Shown piece after piece: positions 7,533-15,846 of a stretch of DNA of 45,196 nt. The translations under genes and the position numbers were made by a program. Numbering within the stretch: position 1 is the stretch's first letter; the number at the start of each line of letters is the position of its first letter. The notes below the pieces were generated by a model that saw nothing but the letters and a program-made list of their open reading frames with translations, was not told the DNA's origin and did not search any database. Origin of the DNA: Actinomycetes bacterium (GTDB lineage Bacteria > Actinomycetota > Actinomycetes > Actinomycetales > Microbacteriaceae); assembly GCA_030426515.1 (NCBI GenBank), contig JAUHYM010000004.1, forward strand, positions 1-45,196. Direction: 5' to 3'.

Positions 7533-8660
7533 ATGGGGAGCAAGGGCCGGGTCGGCATTGTCACAATCAACGATGACGAGAACTACGGGAATCGCCTGCA
7601 GAACTTCGCACTCCAGCAGGCGGTTCGCGCGCTCGGGTGGGAGCCGGAGACGCTGCGCAACAGGCCCGCTCCCTGGCCCCCCGAGCTCTTCTGGCCACGC
7701 ATGCGGCACGATCTGGCGACCCGACCGATGGACCTTCTACGGCGCGCGGCGGTGAGAATGCGCCGCGGAGCGCGCCGTCCCGAATTCGCGCCGCGACGTC
7801 GCGCCGCGATCGAGCAGTTCACTCGGGAGCGCGTGGTGGGCTCGCCCGAGGAATTCGACGCGGCACCTGCCGAGTACTGGTCGACGCGTTATGAGCGGGC
7901 GATCGTGGGGTCGGATCAGGTCTGGAACCCGGTCTACCGCCGCGCCAACGCCGCCGACTTTCTCGCGTTCATGGATCCGGATCGCCGCATCGCGTACGCC
8001 GCGAGCTTCGGTGTGCAGTCGATTCCAGGGTTTCTTCGCACCCGCTATGCCGCATGGCTCGACGGGATTCCCGCGCTCTCCGTCCGGGAGGAACAAGGGG
8101 CACGCATCGTCGCCGAGCTGACCGGGCGAGCAGTCCCCGTGGTCGCGGACCCGACCGTGTTGGTCTCCCGTGAGCAGTGGGATGATCTCATCAGGACCAG
8201 CTCTGCTCCTGTGGACGATCCGTACGCGCTCCAGTTCTTCCTCGGAACGCCGACCACCCAGCAGGTGCAGTGGGTGCGGACGACCGTGATGCAGGAGGAC
8301 CTGTGTGTTGTCGACGCCAACGACCTCCATACCGAGAGGTGGTGCGACCTGGGGCCTGCCGACTTCGTGTTGGCGATCAGGAATGCGTCCCTCGTGATCA
8401 CGGACTCCTTCCACGTCGCGTCTTTCGCGGTGGTCTATCATCGCCCTCTCGTCCTCCGGGAGAGATTCGCGCACGACGACCGAATGGGAACACTGCTCCG
8501 GGGGGTGGGTTTGCGTACACGACCGGTGCGTGTCCCCGGGATCGGCCGGGTGATCGACGCAGACTGGGTGGAGGTCGACGCACGTCGAGAGAGGGATCGG
8601 GCCGACTCCCTGCGGTTTCTGGCGGACGCGCTGGACGGTCGGTCGGCGGCGCGTGGGTAG
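7533..8660 (+). CDS. Polysaccharide pyruvyl transferase family protein (1)
   Basis: About 375 residues. The N-terminal GIVTINDDENYGNRLQNFAL is the characteristic N-Y-G-N-x-LQ start of the larger members of this family, followed by AIVGSDQVWNP and, near the C-terminus, VITDSFHVASFAVVY with the conserved serine/histidine region. Characterised members transfer the enolpyruvyl group of phosphoenolpyruvate onto a sugar to form a ketal, giving the glycan a negative charge. The exact substrate cannot be read from sequence. It probably acts in the cytoplasm on lipid-linked or nucleotide-linked sugars. It diverges from the SDR gene and lies 61 bases before the MenD-like gene on the same strand. Confidence 0.85.
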   Translation: MGSKGRVGIVTINDDENYGNRLQNFALQQAVRALGWEPETLRNRPAPWPPELFWPRMRHDLATRPMDLLRRAAVRMRRGARRPEFAPRRRAAIEQFTRERVVGSPEEFDAAPAEYWSTRYERAIVGSDQVWNPVYRRANAADFLAFMDPDRRIAYAASFGVQSIPGFLRTRYAAWLDGIPALSVREEQGARIVAELTGRAVPVVADPTVLVSREQWDDLIRTSSAPVDDPYALQFFLGTPTTQQVQWVRTTVMQEDLCVVDANDLHTERWCDLGPADFVLAIRNASLVITDSFHVASFAVVYHRPLVLRERFAHDDRMGTLLRGVGLRTRPVRVPGIGRVIDADWVEVDARRERDRADSLRFLADALDGRSAARG

Positions 8661-8721
8661 GATCGGCAACGCGACTGCCCGGACGCCGTGCGGGGAGCGA
8701 CGACGACGGTTGGGGCTGTGA

Positions 8722-10461
8722 ATGTACGCCAACGAGCCTCTGGTGCTGGAGATGCTCGCTCTCCTGAAGGCGCACGGCGTCCGCGACGTGGTGATCTCCC
8801 CCGGCAGCCGTCACTACGCGTTCACCCGCAGCTTCGAGGCCGATGATTTCTTCCGCCTCCACTCCGTGGTCGACGAGCGCTCTGCCGGGTTCTTCGCGAT
8901 CGGACTGACGCAGGCGTCGGGTGAGCCCGCGGCGATGATGTGCACGTCAGGATCTGCCGCGGTGAACTATGCCTCGGCGATGGCGGAGGCATATTATCAA
9001 CGGCGTCCGCTGATCGCCATCACCAGCGACCGACTCCCTGAGAACCTCGGTCAGGTCGAAGATCAGATGATCGACCAGCGAGGGATCTACGACGGGTTCG
9101 TCCGCTTCTCTGGGCAGCTCCGGCCCATTCGCGATGCCCGGGACCGTTGGTTCTGCAACCGGGTGATCAATGAGGCGTTGCTTGAGGCGACACGCGCTGG
9201 GAGCGGCCCTGTTCACCTCAACGTCCCGATCGGAAGCCACTCCGGCGGCACATTCGACGTCCCCGCTCTCCCCCGAGTGCGCGTCATCGCACGGCACGGT
9301 GAGGCGGCGGCCCGCATCGACTGGCAGGCTGTCGTAGACCGGCTGGCGGGAAAGCGAATCCTCGTTGCTTGGGGGCAGGACGATCCGCCGGATAGCGGGA
9401 CGGGCGATGCCCTCGCAGAGTTCGCAGCGACCTTCGGGGCGGTCGTCATCGCCGACCACCTCGCCAATATCCGTGGGGACCACCGTCTGCGCAATCCACT
9501 CGGGCTCCTCCGCGCGCTCGGTCCGGCCAAGGGAAAGATCTCACCGGACATCGTGATCGGCGGCGGCGGGCAGATGCTCTTCAAAGATGACCTCGCTCGT
9601 CTGATCGGCGCGAGCGGGTTCGAATATTGGCGCATCGACCCGAAGGGTGAGGTCGCGGACCCGTTCCGGACCCTCACGGACATCTTCTCGACGACGCCGG
9701 CTGACTTCTTCCAAGGCGTCGTCGCCAGTGCGTCGTCGACGATCGGACCGTCACCCTATGGTGCCCGGCTGAGGGCGCTCGTCGAGAAGCTGCCACTCCC
9801 TGACTCTCGGCACGGTGAGATGTCCACGATCGGGTCGCTGCTGCGCCGCGTGCCGGCCGGCTCCAGCGTGCAAATCGCGAACAGCGCACCGGTGCGCATG
9901 GCTGAGATGTTCCCGCTCGACCCGAGTATCGACGTCTTCTGCAATCGAGGCGTCAACGGGATCGATGGTTGCCTGTCCACCGCCATCGGGTACGCCAAAG
10001 CGTGCGATGTGCCGACCTTCGTCATCATCGGGGACCTGGCGTTCTTCTATGACATGAACGCGCTCACCATCCGAGACCTGCCTGCGGGCCTCCGCATCCT
10101 CCTGGTCAACAACGGCGGGGGTGCGGTCATGCACGCGCCGCTGCCCTACGACTACACGCGTCACGGAGGGCGTCACGTGAGCGCCGAGCATTCGATCGAT
10201 GCGCGCGGCTGGATCGAATCGCTGGGGGTCGAGTATGACCGGCTGGATCCGGGGGGCGACACCGGGCGGGCGGTCGCTTGGCTCTCCGATCTGGGTCACC
10301 GGGGTCCCCGCGTCCTGGAGGCGTTCTCGGACAAGATCGACGACATCGAGCAGCTTCGCGGTTTCAACGCCACCCTCGCGATGGGTACCGGTTCTGCCGG
10401 TGTCTATCGACGACTGCGGCGGTTCGCTGGTCGGATCCTGCGACGCCTCGGGTTGCGGTAG
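8722..10461 (+). CDS. MenD-like thiamine diphosphate enzyme in polysaccharide locus
   Basis: A 579-residue ThDP-dependent enzyme with the three-domain layout of 2-succinyl-5-enolpyruvyl-6-hydroxy-3-cyclohexene-1-carboxylate synthase (MenD). Seen: ISPGSR (S29, R30), catalytic glutamate E52 in VDERS, TSGSAAVNY, SDRLPE, NSAPVR (S388, R392), NRGVNGIDG (R409), and the cofactor Mg/ThDP motif GDLAFFYDMN (437-446) leading to NNGGG. Several residues that hold substrate carboxylates in E. coli MenD appear to have equivalents. No other menaquinone gene is nearby. The gene sits between a pyruvyl transferase family gene and a GT4, with an SDR close by. A role in decarboxylative C-C bond formation for a modified sugar is inferred; a true menaquinone role is possible but less likely. 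Confidence 0.8.
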   Translation: MYANEPLVLEMLALLKAHGVRDVVISPGSRHYAFTRSFEADDFFRLHSVVDERSAGFFAIGLTQASGEPAAMMCTSGSAAVNYASAMAEAYYQRRPLIAITSDRLPENLGQVEDQMIDQRGIYDGFVRFSGQLRPIRDARDRWFCNRVINEALLEATRAGSGPVHLNVPIGSHSGGTFDVPALPRVRVIARHGEAAARIDWQAVVDRLAGKRILVAWGQDDPPDSGTGDALAEFAATFGAVVIADHLANIRGDHRLRNPLGLLRALGPAKGKISPDIVIGGGGQMLFKDDLARLIGASGFEYWRIDPKGEVADPFRTLTDIFSTTPADFFQGVVASASSTIGPSPYGARLRALVEKLPLPDSRHGEMSTIGSLLRRVPAGSSVQIANSAPVRMAEMFPLDPSIDVFCNRGVNGIDGCLSTAIGYAKACDVPTFVIIGDLAFFYDMNALTIRDLPAGLRILLVNNGGGAVMHAPLPYDYTRHGGRHVSAEHSIDARGWIESLGVEYDRLDPGGDTGRAVAWLSDLGHRGPRVLEAFSDKIDDIEQLRGFNATLAMGTGSAGVYRRLRRFAGRILRRLGLR

Positions 10462-10468
10462 CCAGCCC

Positions 10469-11650
10469 ATGACTGTCGCGGCTGAATCCAGTGCATCGCC
10501 CTCGCCGTCCGCACGCGTGCTCCACGTGATCACACCGGGGGACCACTTTTCGCCTTCGACGGGGTCGGCTCTGGTCAGCGTCGTCGATGGCCTCAGCCGC
10601 CATCGTCCGGAGGGAGCGCCCCGCCCCGCCGTGGCGGTCGCGCGTGGAACCTACCCCGACCGATACACCAGCGCGGACGTCGTCGAGTACGATCTCGCCA
10701 CAGCGGGTCGCTACGACCGCCACCTCGACATGCTGCGGGGTCGCCTCGGTTTGCCGCGATCGCGCATGCGTCGCCGGTACGGGCACGTCGTTGCGGCGCA
10801 GCACGAGTGGAGTCCGCAGGTCATCGTTGGCCACAATGCGGTGCAACTGCCCGGAGTCGTCGATGCCTCTCGACACACGCCCGTTCTCTATGCGCACAAC
10901 GACCTCCTGCGCACCTACACGATGCGCGAAGCCGGACGCGCTCTTGAGTGTGCGTCGGCGATCGTCGCCGTGAGCGACTTCTTGGCGGACCGGATCGCCG
11001 CCAGGTTGCCGCCGTCTGTCGCGAGCCGCGTCGTCGTGGTCCGCAACGGAGTGGATCTCGATCTGTTTCGTCCCGGCCCAGAGGTGCCGTCGGCTGACAC
11101 GCTGCGTGTCGTGTTCGTCGGGAGGATGATCCCTGACAAGGGGGCTGACCTCGTCATCGAAGCGATCGCGCAGCTCGGCCGGACAGACATCGATCTCGCG
11201 GTCATCGGGTCGGCGGGCTTCGATGCCTCGCAGCCACCGACCCCATACGAGGAGTCACTGCGTTCGCTCGCGACACGAACGCCTGGCCGCGTCATGTTTC
11301 ACCCGTTCCAGCCGCGCCGCGTGCTGGCGGACCTCTTGGCGAGAGCTCACGTCGTGGTCGTTCCTTCTCGGTGGCCGGAGCCATTCGCGCTGACCGTCCT
11401 CGAAGGGATGGCATCAGGTGCCGCGGTCATTGCCTCTGACATCGGCGGGATTCCGGAGGCGGCTGGCGGCGCGGCAATCCTCACTCCTCCGGGCGATGTC
11501 CGAGCCCTCGCCGGAGCTCTGGAATCTCTGGCCGAGGATCGGACTCTTCTCGATCGCTGTCGCGTGGCATCGCTGGCTCACGCACGGACACAAGGGTGGG
11601 CGAGAGCCGCGGATGAGTTCTACCGGTTGGTGCATCGGATAGGCACCTGA
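10469..11650 (+). CDS. GT4 family glycosyltransferase
   Basis: About 393 residues with a GT-B fold. The N-terminal Rossmann domain starts at ARVLHVITPGDHFSPSTGSA. The C-terminal domain has LRVVFVGRMIPDKGADLVIE and the donor-binding EPFALTVLEGMASG, the E-x7-E type motif of retaining GT4 enzymes. VVRNGVDLDLF is the usual inter-domain signature. It transfers a hexose from a nucleotide sugar to a growing lipid-linked oligosaccharide; identity is unknown. The ATG at 10469 lies 7 bases after the MenD-like stop, so translational coupling is likely. It is probably cytoplasmic and membrane-associated. Confidence 0.9.
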   Translation: MTVAAESSASPSPSARVLHVITPGDHFSPSTGSALVSVVDGLSRHRPEGAPRPAVAVARGTYPDRYTSADVVEYDLATAGRYDRHLDMLRGRLGLPRSRMRRRYGHVVAAQHEWSPQVIVGHNAVQLPGVVDASRHTPVLYAHNDLLRTYTMREAGRALECASAIVAVSDFLADRIAARLPPSVASRVVVVRNGVDLDLFRPGPEVPSADTLRVVFVGRMIPDKGADLVIEAIAQLGRTDIDLAVIGSAGFDASQPPTPYEESLRSLATRTPGRVMFHPFQPRRVLADLLARAHVVVVPSRWPEPFALTVLEGMASGAAVIASDIGGIPEAAGGAAILTPPGDVRALAGALESLAEDRTLLDRCRVASLAHARTQGWARAADEFYRLVHRIGT

Positions 11651-11660
11651 TCGCCGCGAG

Positions 11661-11666
11661 TAGGCT
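11661..11666 (+). promoter_or_regulatory. -10 box for nucleotidyltransferase/PqqD pair
   Basis: TAGGCT lies 7 nt before the ATG at 11674, suggesting a leaderless transcript that starts within the polysaccharide cluster. Confidence 0.5.
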
Positions 11667-11673
11667 GGCGTAG

Positions 11674-12534
11674 ATGGAAACAGCGCACGGGGTGACGGCC
11701 GTCCCGCTCTCGGTGCGCCTGCATCTGGGACGGGCCGCCGTTCAGGTCGCCGCGCAGCGCTGTGGTGCGGACATCCTCCACATCAAGGGCGATGCGGTCG
11801 ACCGTGACATCCGTCCGGCCGGACGCTGGGGTTCGGATGTCGACATCCTCGTTCGGCCCCGAGACGTCGCCACTCTGCATCGTGCACTGACGGATGCCGG
11901 ATGGACGGTCTACTCGCGCTTCGCGACGGGATCCCCCTTCGGGCACGCGCAGACCTACACGCACGACCACTTCGGCTACCTCGACGTTCACCGCTTCTTC
12001 CCGGGAATCGAGCGGACGCCCTCGACCGCGTTCGACTATCTGTGGGCATCCCGGTCGACCAAGGACTTCGGGGGGATCCCGTGCCCGATCCCGAGTCCTG
12101 ACCATCAGGCGGTCATCCTCATCCTCAACGCCGCCCGGAACGGCGGCAGCACAAGTGCCGACATGCGACGACTGTGGACGGATGCGGACGACCAGTCGCG
12201 CGCGCGGCTGCGGCGCCAGGTCGACATCCTCGAGGCGCACGTCGCGTTCGATGCCTCGCGCGGAGAGATTGAGCGACACCGCGGTGCGCGCACGTACCGC
12301 ATGTGGCGTGCGGTGTCGACGGGAGGCGGTCGCCTCGCTGAGTGGTGGGGGCGTGTCGTCGCGGCGCGCAGCATCCGCCAGAAGATCCGGCTCGTCCTGC
12401 GCGCGCCGCTGGTCAACACGGAACACCTCGCCCATCGACTCGGCCGCGCGCCCACCGCGCGCGAGGTGTTCGTCGAGTTCTTCGCGCGCCCGGCGCGTGG
12501 GGTCGCCGAACTGCGGGGGCGATCGCGACGATGA
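11674..12534 (+). CDS. Nucleotidyltransferase family protein (NTP_transf_5-like)
   Basis: A 286-residue protein. The N-terminal half contains HIKG (K38) and GSDVDILV (residues 53-60), in which D55 and D57 are the paired metal-binding aspartates of the Pol-beta nucleotidyltransferase fold. This arrangement fits the uncharacterised NTP_transf_5 family. The C-terminal part is helical and basic. It would transfer a nucleotide or related group from an NTP to an unknown target. Its stop overlaps the start of a PqqD-like gene (ATGA), so the two are translated together. Members of this family also accompany PqqD-like proteins in exopolysaccharide and lasso-peptide-type clusters of other bacteria. No HPr kinase-like or radical SAM gene is seen nearby. 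Confidence 0.75.
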   Translation: METAHGVTAVPLSVRLHLGRAAVQVAAQRCGADILHIKGDAVDRDIRPAGRWGSDVDILVRPRDVATLHRALTDAGWTVYSRFATGSPFGHAQTYTHDHFGYLDVHRFFPGIERTPSTAFDYLWASRSTKDFGGIPCPIPSPDHQAVILILNAARNGGSTSADMRRLWTDADDQSRARLRRQVDILEAHVAFDASRGEIERHRGARTYRMWRAVSTGGGRLAEWWGRVVAARSIRQKIRLVLRAPLVNTEHLAHRLGRAPTAREVFVEFFARPARGVAELRGRSRR

Positions 12535-12791
12535 GCATCCTCCTGCCCGCCGCCGACGTCGGCGTCGAAATCGACGGCGACACGGTGTACCTCGCCCACC
12601 TGCCGGCAGGGCCCATCGTCGTGCTCGAGGGGACGGCGGCCGAGGTCTGGCACGCGGCGCGCGGGGCAGACGAGTACGAGGCGGTGGCCGCGGTCGCTGG
12701 CGCGCACGACGCGGATCCCGCCGACGTCGCCGCGGACGTCGGCGCCTTCATCGAGCAGCTCATCGCGGACGGGTTTCTGCGGCGGGCGTGA
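12531..12791 (+). CDS. PqqD family protein
   Basis: An 86-residue protein with the winged-helix layout of the PqqD family: an N-terminal strand pair (VEIDGDTVYLAHLPAGPIVV), the central EGTAAEVWHAARGADEYEAV (the usual L/V-x-x-T/A-A-x-x-W/I-x-x pattern), and a C-terminal helix FIEQLIADGFLRRA. Characterised PqqD proteins bind peptide precursors and present them to maturation enzymes. No precursor peptide or maturase is recognisable next to it. It overlaps the nucleotidyltransferase gene by 4 bases, so its partner is probably that enzyme. Assignment rests on size, pattern and context. Confidence 0.65.
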   Translation: MSILLPAADVGVEIDGDTVYLAHLPAGPIVVLEGTAAEVWHAARGADEYEAVAAVAGAHDADPADVAADVGAFIEQLIADGFLRRA

Positions 12792-12825
12792 CAAGCGCCG
12801 GAGGCGGCGCCAGGCCCACCTGCGA

Positions 12826-12854
12826 TACTTGAGCGATTCCACCGAGGGGGTGTC
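12826..12854 (+). promoter_or_regulatory. Promoter-like box and ribosome binding site of wzy-like gene
   Basis: TACTTG near 12827 resembles a -10 box. GAGGGGG at about 12844-12850 lies 4-5 nt before the ATG at 12855. Confidence 0.35.
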
Positions 12855-14312
12855 ATGAGCCGAGCGTCTGCACGGGCCGTCAGCTGGCGCACGCGCCTCC
12901 TCGACGGCTGGGCAGGTCTCTGGCGGTGGGTGCTGCTCGCTCTCGGCACCGTTCTGGCCGCGCATTTCATCCTCGAGCGCGCCGACGGCAACGCGATAGC
13001 GACCGCCGCGGTGCTCGGGGGACTCGTCATCGGTGTCGTCTTGACGTTCTCGACACCGCTGGCGATTGCGCTCATGGCGACGCCCGCCTTGTTCATCGTG
13101 CAGCGCGTCGGATTCGGCGGTGGAGACCTCTCGGTCTCGGATGCCGCGCTGGCGGGAGCGTTCGGTGCCGCCGTGCTCTTCGGCAAGTACCCCTACAGCC
13201 GTCCGATGAAGCTGTTGCTGGTGTTCAACCTGGTCTACCAATTCGCCACGCTCTTCACCGTCATCGTCAATCCTCAGGTCGAGAACACGGTCGAGTGGTT
13301 CCATGCATGGCTCCTGATCTCGGGTGCGCTGATCGTCGGGTGGGCGCTGGGTCGAGGTGGCTTCGCACGGACGGCCCTGCTGATGATTGTGGGCGCTGGC
13401 GCGGTCATCGCCGCGGGTACGGTGCTCACTGCCGTGTTCCAGTACGCCTCCGGTGACTTCGGTCCCGTCTACCCGGTGTGGCCGCTCGTCATGCACAAGA
13501 ACGCTGCCGGTACGCTGATCGCGTTCGCGGCGATGACCGCGTATGTCAACCCGCCGTGGCTGGCCATTCGTCGCACGGCGGCGGTGTCCATCCTCTCCCT
13601 CCTGGTCGTCGCGCTCCTCGCGACTCAGTCGCGCCAGGCACTCATCGGACTCGTCTTCGGTGTGGTCGTCGTGGCGCTCCGCGCCCGCTCCGTCGGCCGT
13701 TCGCGGTGGCCGCTCCTGCTCGTGATACCCGGAGTCTGGGTCATCGTTGCCGCGGTGATCGAGCAGATCGAGTCGCAGAACCAGCACAACTCGTTCTTCC
13801 AGCGTCTGGACTGGCTGCGCGAGGTGTACGCGTTCTGGAAGCACTCGCCGATCTTCGGTCACGGGCTCCGCTTCTGGTATTACGAGCCAGCAGTCCCCTA
13901 CCAGCCGCCGCAGGCGGAGGTGGAGGTCATCGCGTCTTCGGGCTTGGTCGGCCTGGCTGCGTTCATCGTGATGTGGATCGGCATCCTCGTGGTGCTGTGG
14001 CGGTTGGATCCGACATACGGCACCCTGGCGCTCGCCGTGGTGGGCGGCCGCATCGCCCAGGCGCAGTTCGACCTGTTCTGGGTGGCGGCGCAGGTGTCGA
14101 TTCCGTTCGTGATCGCGGGGATCTGTCTCGGAGCGATGGCGCTCAGAGACACCGGTACCGCGGCCGAGGTGCAGGTGGACGGCGCGAAGGCTCCGCCTGG
14201 TGAAGGGGTGACGGTGGGGACCGTGACGTACGATGGAGGACATCCGACGAGGGGCGCACCCGGTGCGGACTCAGTAACGACACCGCCGGGAGGGTCGCAT
14301 GGAAGTGACTGA
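12855..14312 (+). CDS. O-antigen ligase/polymerase-like membrane protein (Wzy-type)
   Basis: A 485-residue integral membrane protein with roughly ten to eleven hydrophobic segments between residues 25 and 440 and a large loop after VIEQIESQNQHNSFFQRLDW. The segment LLATQSRQALIGLVFGVVVV and the following loop fit the Wzy_C/O-antigen ligase superfamily. It probably polymerises lipid-linked repeat units outside the membrane, or ligates glycan to an acceptor. The C-terminal 50 residues are hydrophilic and probably cytoplasmic. The stop overlaps the start of the BY-kinase/Wzz gene by 14 bases, which fits the usual pairing of polymerase with chain-length regulator. Confidence 0.8.
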   Translation: MSRASARAVSWRTRLLDGWAGLWRWVLLALGTVLAAHFILERADGNAIATAAVLGGLVIGVVLTFSTPLAIALMATPALFIVQRVGFGGGDLSVSDAALAGAFGAAVLFGKYPYSRPMKLLLVFNLVYQFATLFTVIVNPQVENTVEWFHAWLLISGALIVGWALGRGGFARTALLMIVGAGAVIAAGTVLTAVFQYASGDFGPVYPVWPLVMHKNAAGTLIAFAAMTAYVNPPWLAIRRTAAVSILSLLVVALLATQSRQALIGLVFGVVVVALRARSVGRSRWPLLLVIPGVWVIVAAVIEQIESQNQHNSFFQRLDWLREVYAFWKHSPIFGHGLRFWYYEPAVPYQPPQAEVEVIASSGLVGLAAFIVMWIGILVVLWRLDPTYGTLALAVVGGRIAQAQFDLFWVAAQVSIPFVIAGICLGAMALRDTGTAAEVQVDGAKAPPGEGVTVGTVTYDGGHPTRGAPGADSVTTPPGGSHGSD

Positions 14313-15846
14313 CTACCTCCGCGGCATCCTGCGCCATTGGCTGGCGATCCTTCTGATGACTCTCGTCGGGCTGGGTGCCGCGTTCGGTTGGGTGCTCCTG
14401 CAGACACCGGTCTACGAGGCGACCTCTGTCGGCCTCGTGCAAAGCCGTTCCTCTGCGGCTGCCGACGACGAGAACGGTCAGCTCCTCCAGCCGGCGTTCG
14501 ACTCGATCGCGCGCGGGAAGGTCCCGACCTACCTCGACATGGCGACGTGGCGGGTGGTGGCGGACGGCGCGATCGCCGAACTCGGACTCGCCACCACGCC
14601 CGAGGCCGTCGTGCAGCGCATCACCATCGAGAACCCCAACGAGACGTCCATCATCCGCGTCACCGCGCAGGGCGAGACCCCCGCCGAGGCGGCGGCGCTG
14701 TCGGAGGCGTGGCTGACCTCGCTCGCCTCCACGATCGACGCCGTCGAGGGCGAAGAGGGGGCCGAGGGGTCGTCCCCGGTCACGATCTTCGTGACGTCGG
14801 CCGCGGCTCTGCCGCAGCGGCCGATCTTTCCCGACATCCAGACCGCGATGATCGTGGGCGCGGTCCTCGGCCTCGGTCTCGGCATTGCGTTCGCGCTCAT
14901 GCGCACCGTGTCCGATCGCCGCATCCGGGCTGCTGAAGACGTCGAGTCGCACACGTCGCTGCCGGTCGTCGGCGCGATCCCGAGTGCGCCGGGCGTATCC
15001 GAGCGGACGATCTTCGACACCGCGACCGGCGGCGACCGCGGGGCGAAGTTCGCGGTCTCAGAGTCGTTGCGTGCGCTGCGCACAAACCTGCAGTTCATGG
15101 ATGTCGACAACCCACCGCGCACGATCGTCGTCACCAGCCCGCTGCCCGGGGACGGCAAGTCGACGATCGCCTGCAACCTCGCGCACACGCTCGCGACCAA
15201 CGGCCAGCCGGTCGTCATCGTCGATGGTGACCTGCGGCGCCCGAAGGTGGCCGAGACGATCGGTGTGCCCGGTGGGGCGGGGCTCAGCGACGTCCTCTCG
15301 GGCCGCGCCGATCTGTCCGACGTGCTGCAGCGCGCACCCGGTGTCGAGCACCTGTTCGTGCTCACCGCCGGGAGCACGCCTCCGAACCCGAGCGAGGTCC
15401 TCGGATCCGATCGCATGCGCAAGCTCCTCGCCGACCTGGCCGGGCACGCGACGGTCATCATCGATGCACCGCCGCTCCTCCCGGTCACCGACGGCGCGGT
15501 GCTCACGCACCAGTCCGACGGTGCGCTGATGGTCATCACGGCCGGCAAGACCACCTATGACCTGCTCGACAAGGCCCTGGGGACGCTGACCAAGGCCGGG
15601 GGCCGCGCGCTCGGCGTCGTGCTGAACAAGACGCCGCTGCGCGGGCCGAACTCGTCCGCGTACTCGTACGAGTACCGCCGCGAGTACGGTCCGGCCGAAG
15701 AGCAGGTCGCGCCGAAGAAGCGCTCGACCGCGAGCGCGGACCTCGACGACATCTTCGCGGACACCGACGCCGAGTCCGCTCCGCCTGCGGCGGCGTCGCC
15801 GCCGACCCCCGCCCGCACGGTTCGCGAGCGCGCTCGCCAGGGGTGA
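14299..15846 (+). CDS. Wzz-type chain-length regulator fused to BY-kinase
   Basis: A 515-residue polysaccharide co-polymerase with tyrosine autokinase domain. Membrane segments at about 14-34 and 183-202 enclose the Wzz external domain. The cytoplasmic kinase carries Walker A GDGKST (284-289), Walker A' VVIVDGDLRRP (305-315) and Walker B VIIDAPPLLP (386-395). A tyrosine cluster at Y455, Y457, Y459 and Y463 is the autophosphorylation tail, followed by an acidic, Ala/Pro-rich extension. It controls chain length by cycles of phosphorylation, with the Wzb-like phosphatase at 33310 as likely counterpart. GGGAGGG just before the ATG is a good ribosome binding site. The start overlaps the polymerase gene and the end overlaps the next GT4. 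Confidence 0.92.
   Translation: MEVTDYLRGILRHWLAILLMTLVGLGAAFGWVLLQTPVYEATSVGLVQSRSSAAADDENGQLLQPAFDSIARGKVPTYLDMATWRVVADGAIAELGLATTPEAVVQRITIENPNETSIIRVTAQGETPAEAAALSEAWLTSLASTIDAVEGEEGAEGSSPVTIFVTSAAALPQRPIFPDIQTAMIVGAVLGLGLGIAFALMRTVSDRRIRAAEDVESHTSLPVVGAIPSAPGVSERTIFDTATGGDRGAKFAVSESLRALRTNLQFMDVDNPPRTIVVTSPLPGDGKSTIACNLAHTLATNGQPVVIVDGDLRRPKVAETIGVPGGAGLSDVLSGRADLSDVLQRAPGVEHLFVLTAGSTPPNPSEVLGSDRMRKLLADLAGHATVIIDAPPLLPVTDGAVLTHQSDGALMVITAGKTTYDLLDKALGTLTKAGGRALGVVLNKTPLRGPNSSAYSYEYRREYGPAEEQVAPKKRSTASADLDDIFADTDAESAPPAAASPPTPARTVRERARQG

Noticed and set aside
8722-10461. Direct assignment as menD of menaquinone synthesis
   Set aside because: There is no other men gene in the window and its neighbours are glycan genes. 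It is kept as the main alternative in the finding rather than used as the call.
12105-14243. 712-codon minus-strand frame across the nucleotidyltransferase, PqqD and polymerase genes
   Set aside because: It shows typical high-GC antisense composition and would overlap four plausible genes with good starts and overlaps.
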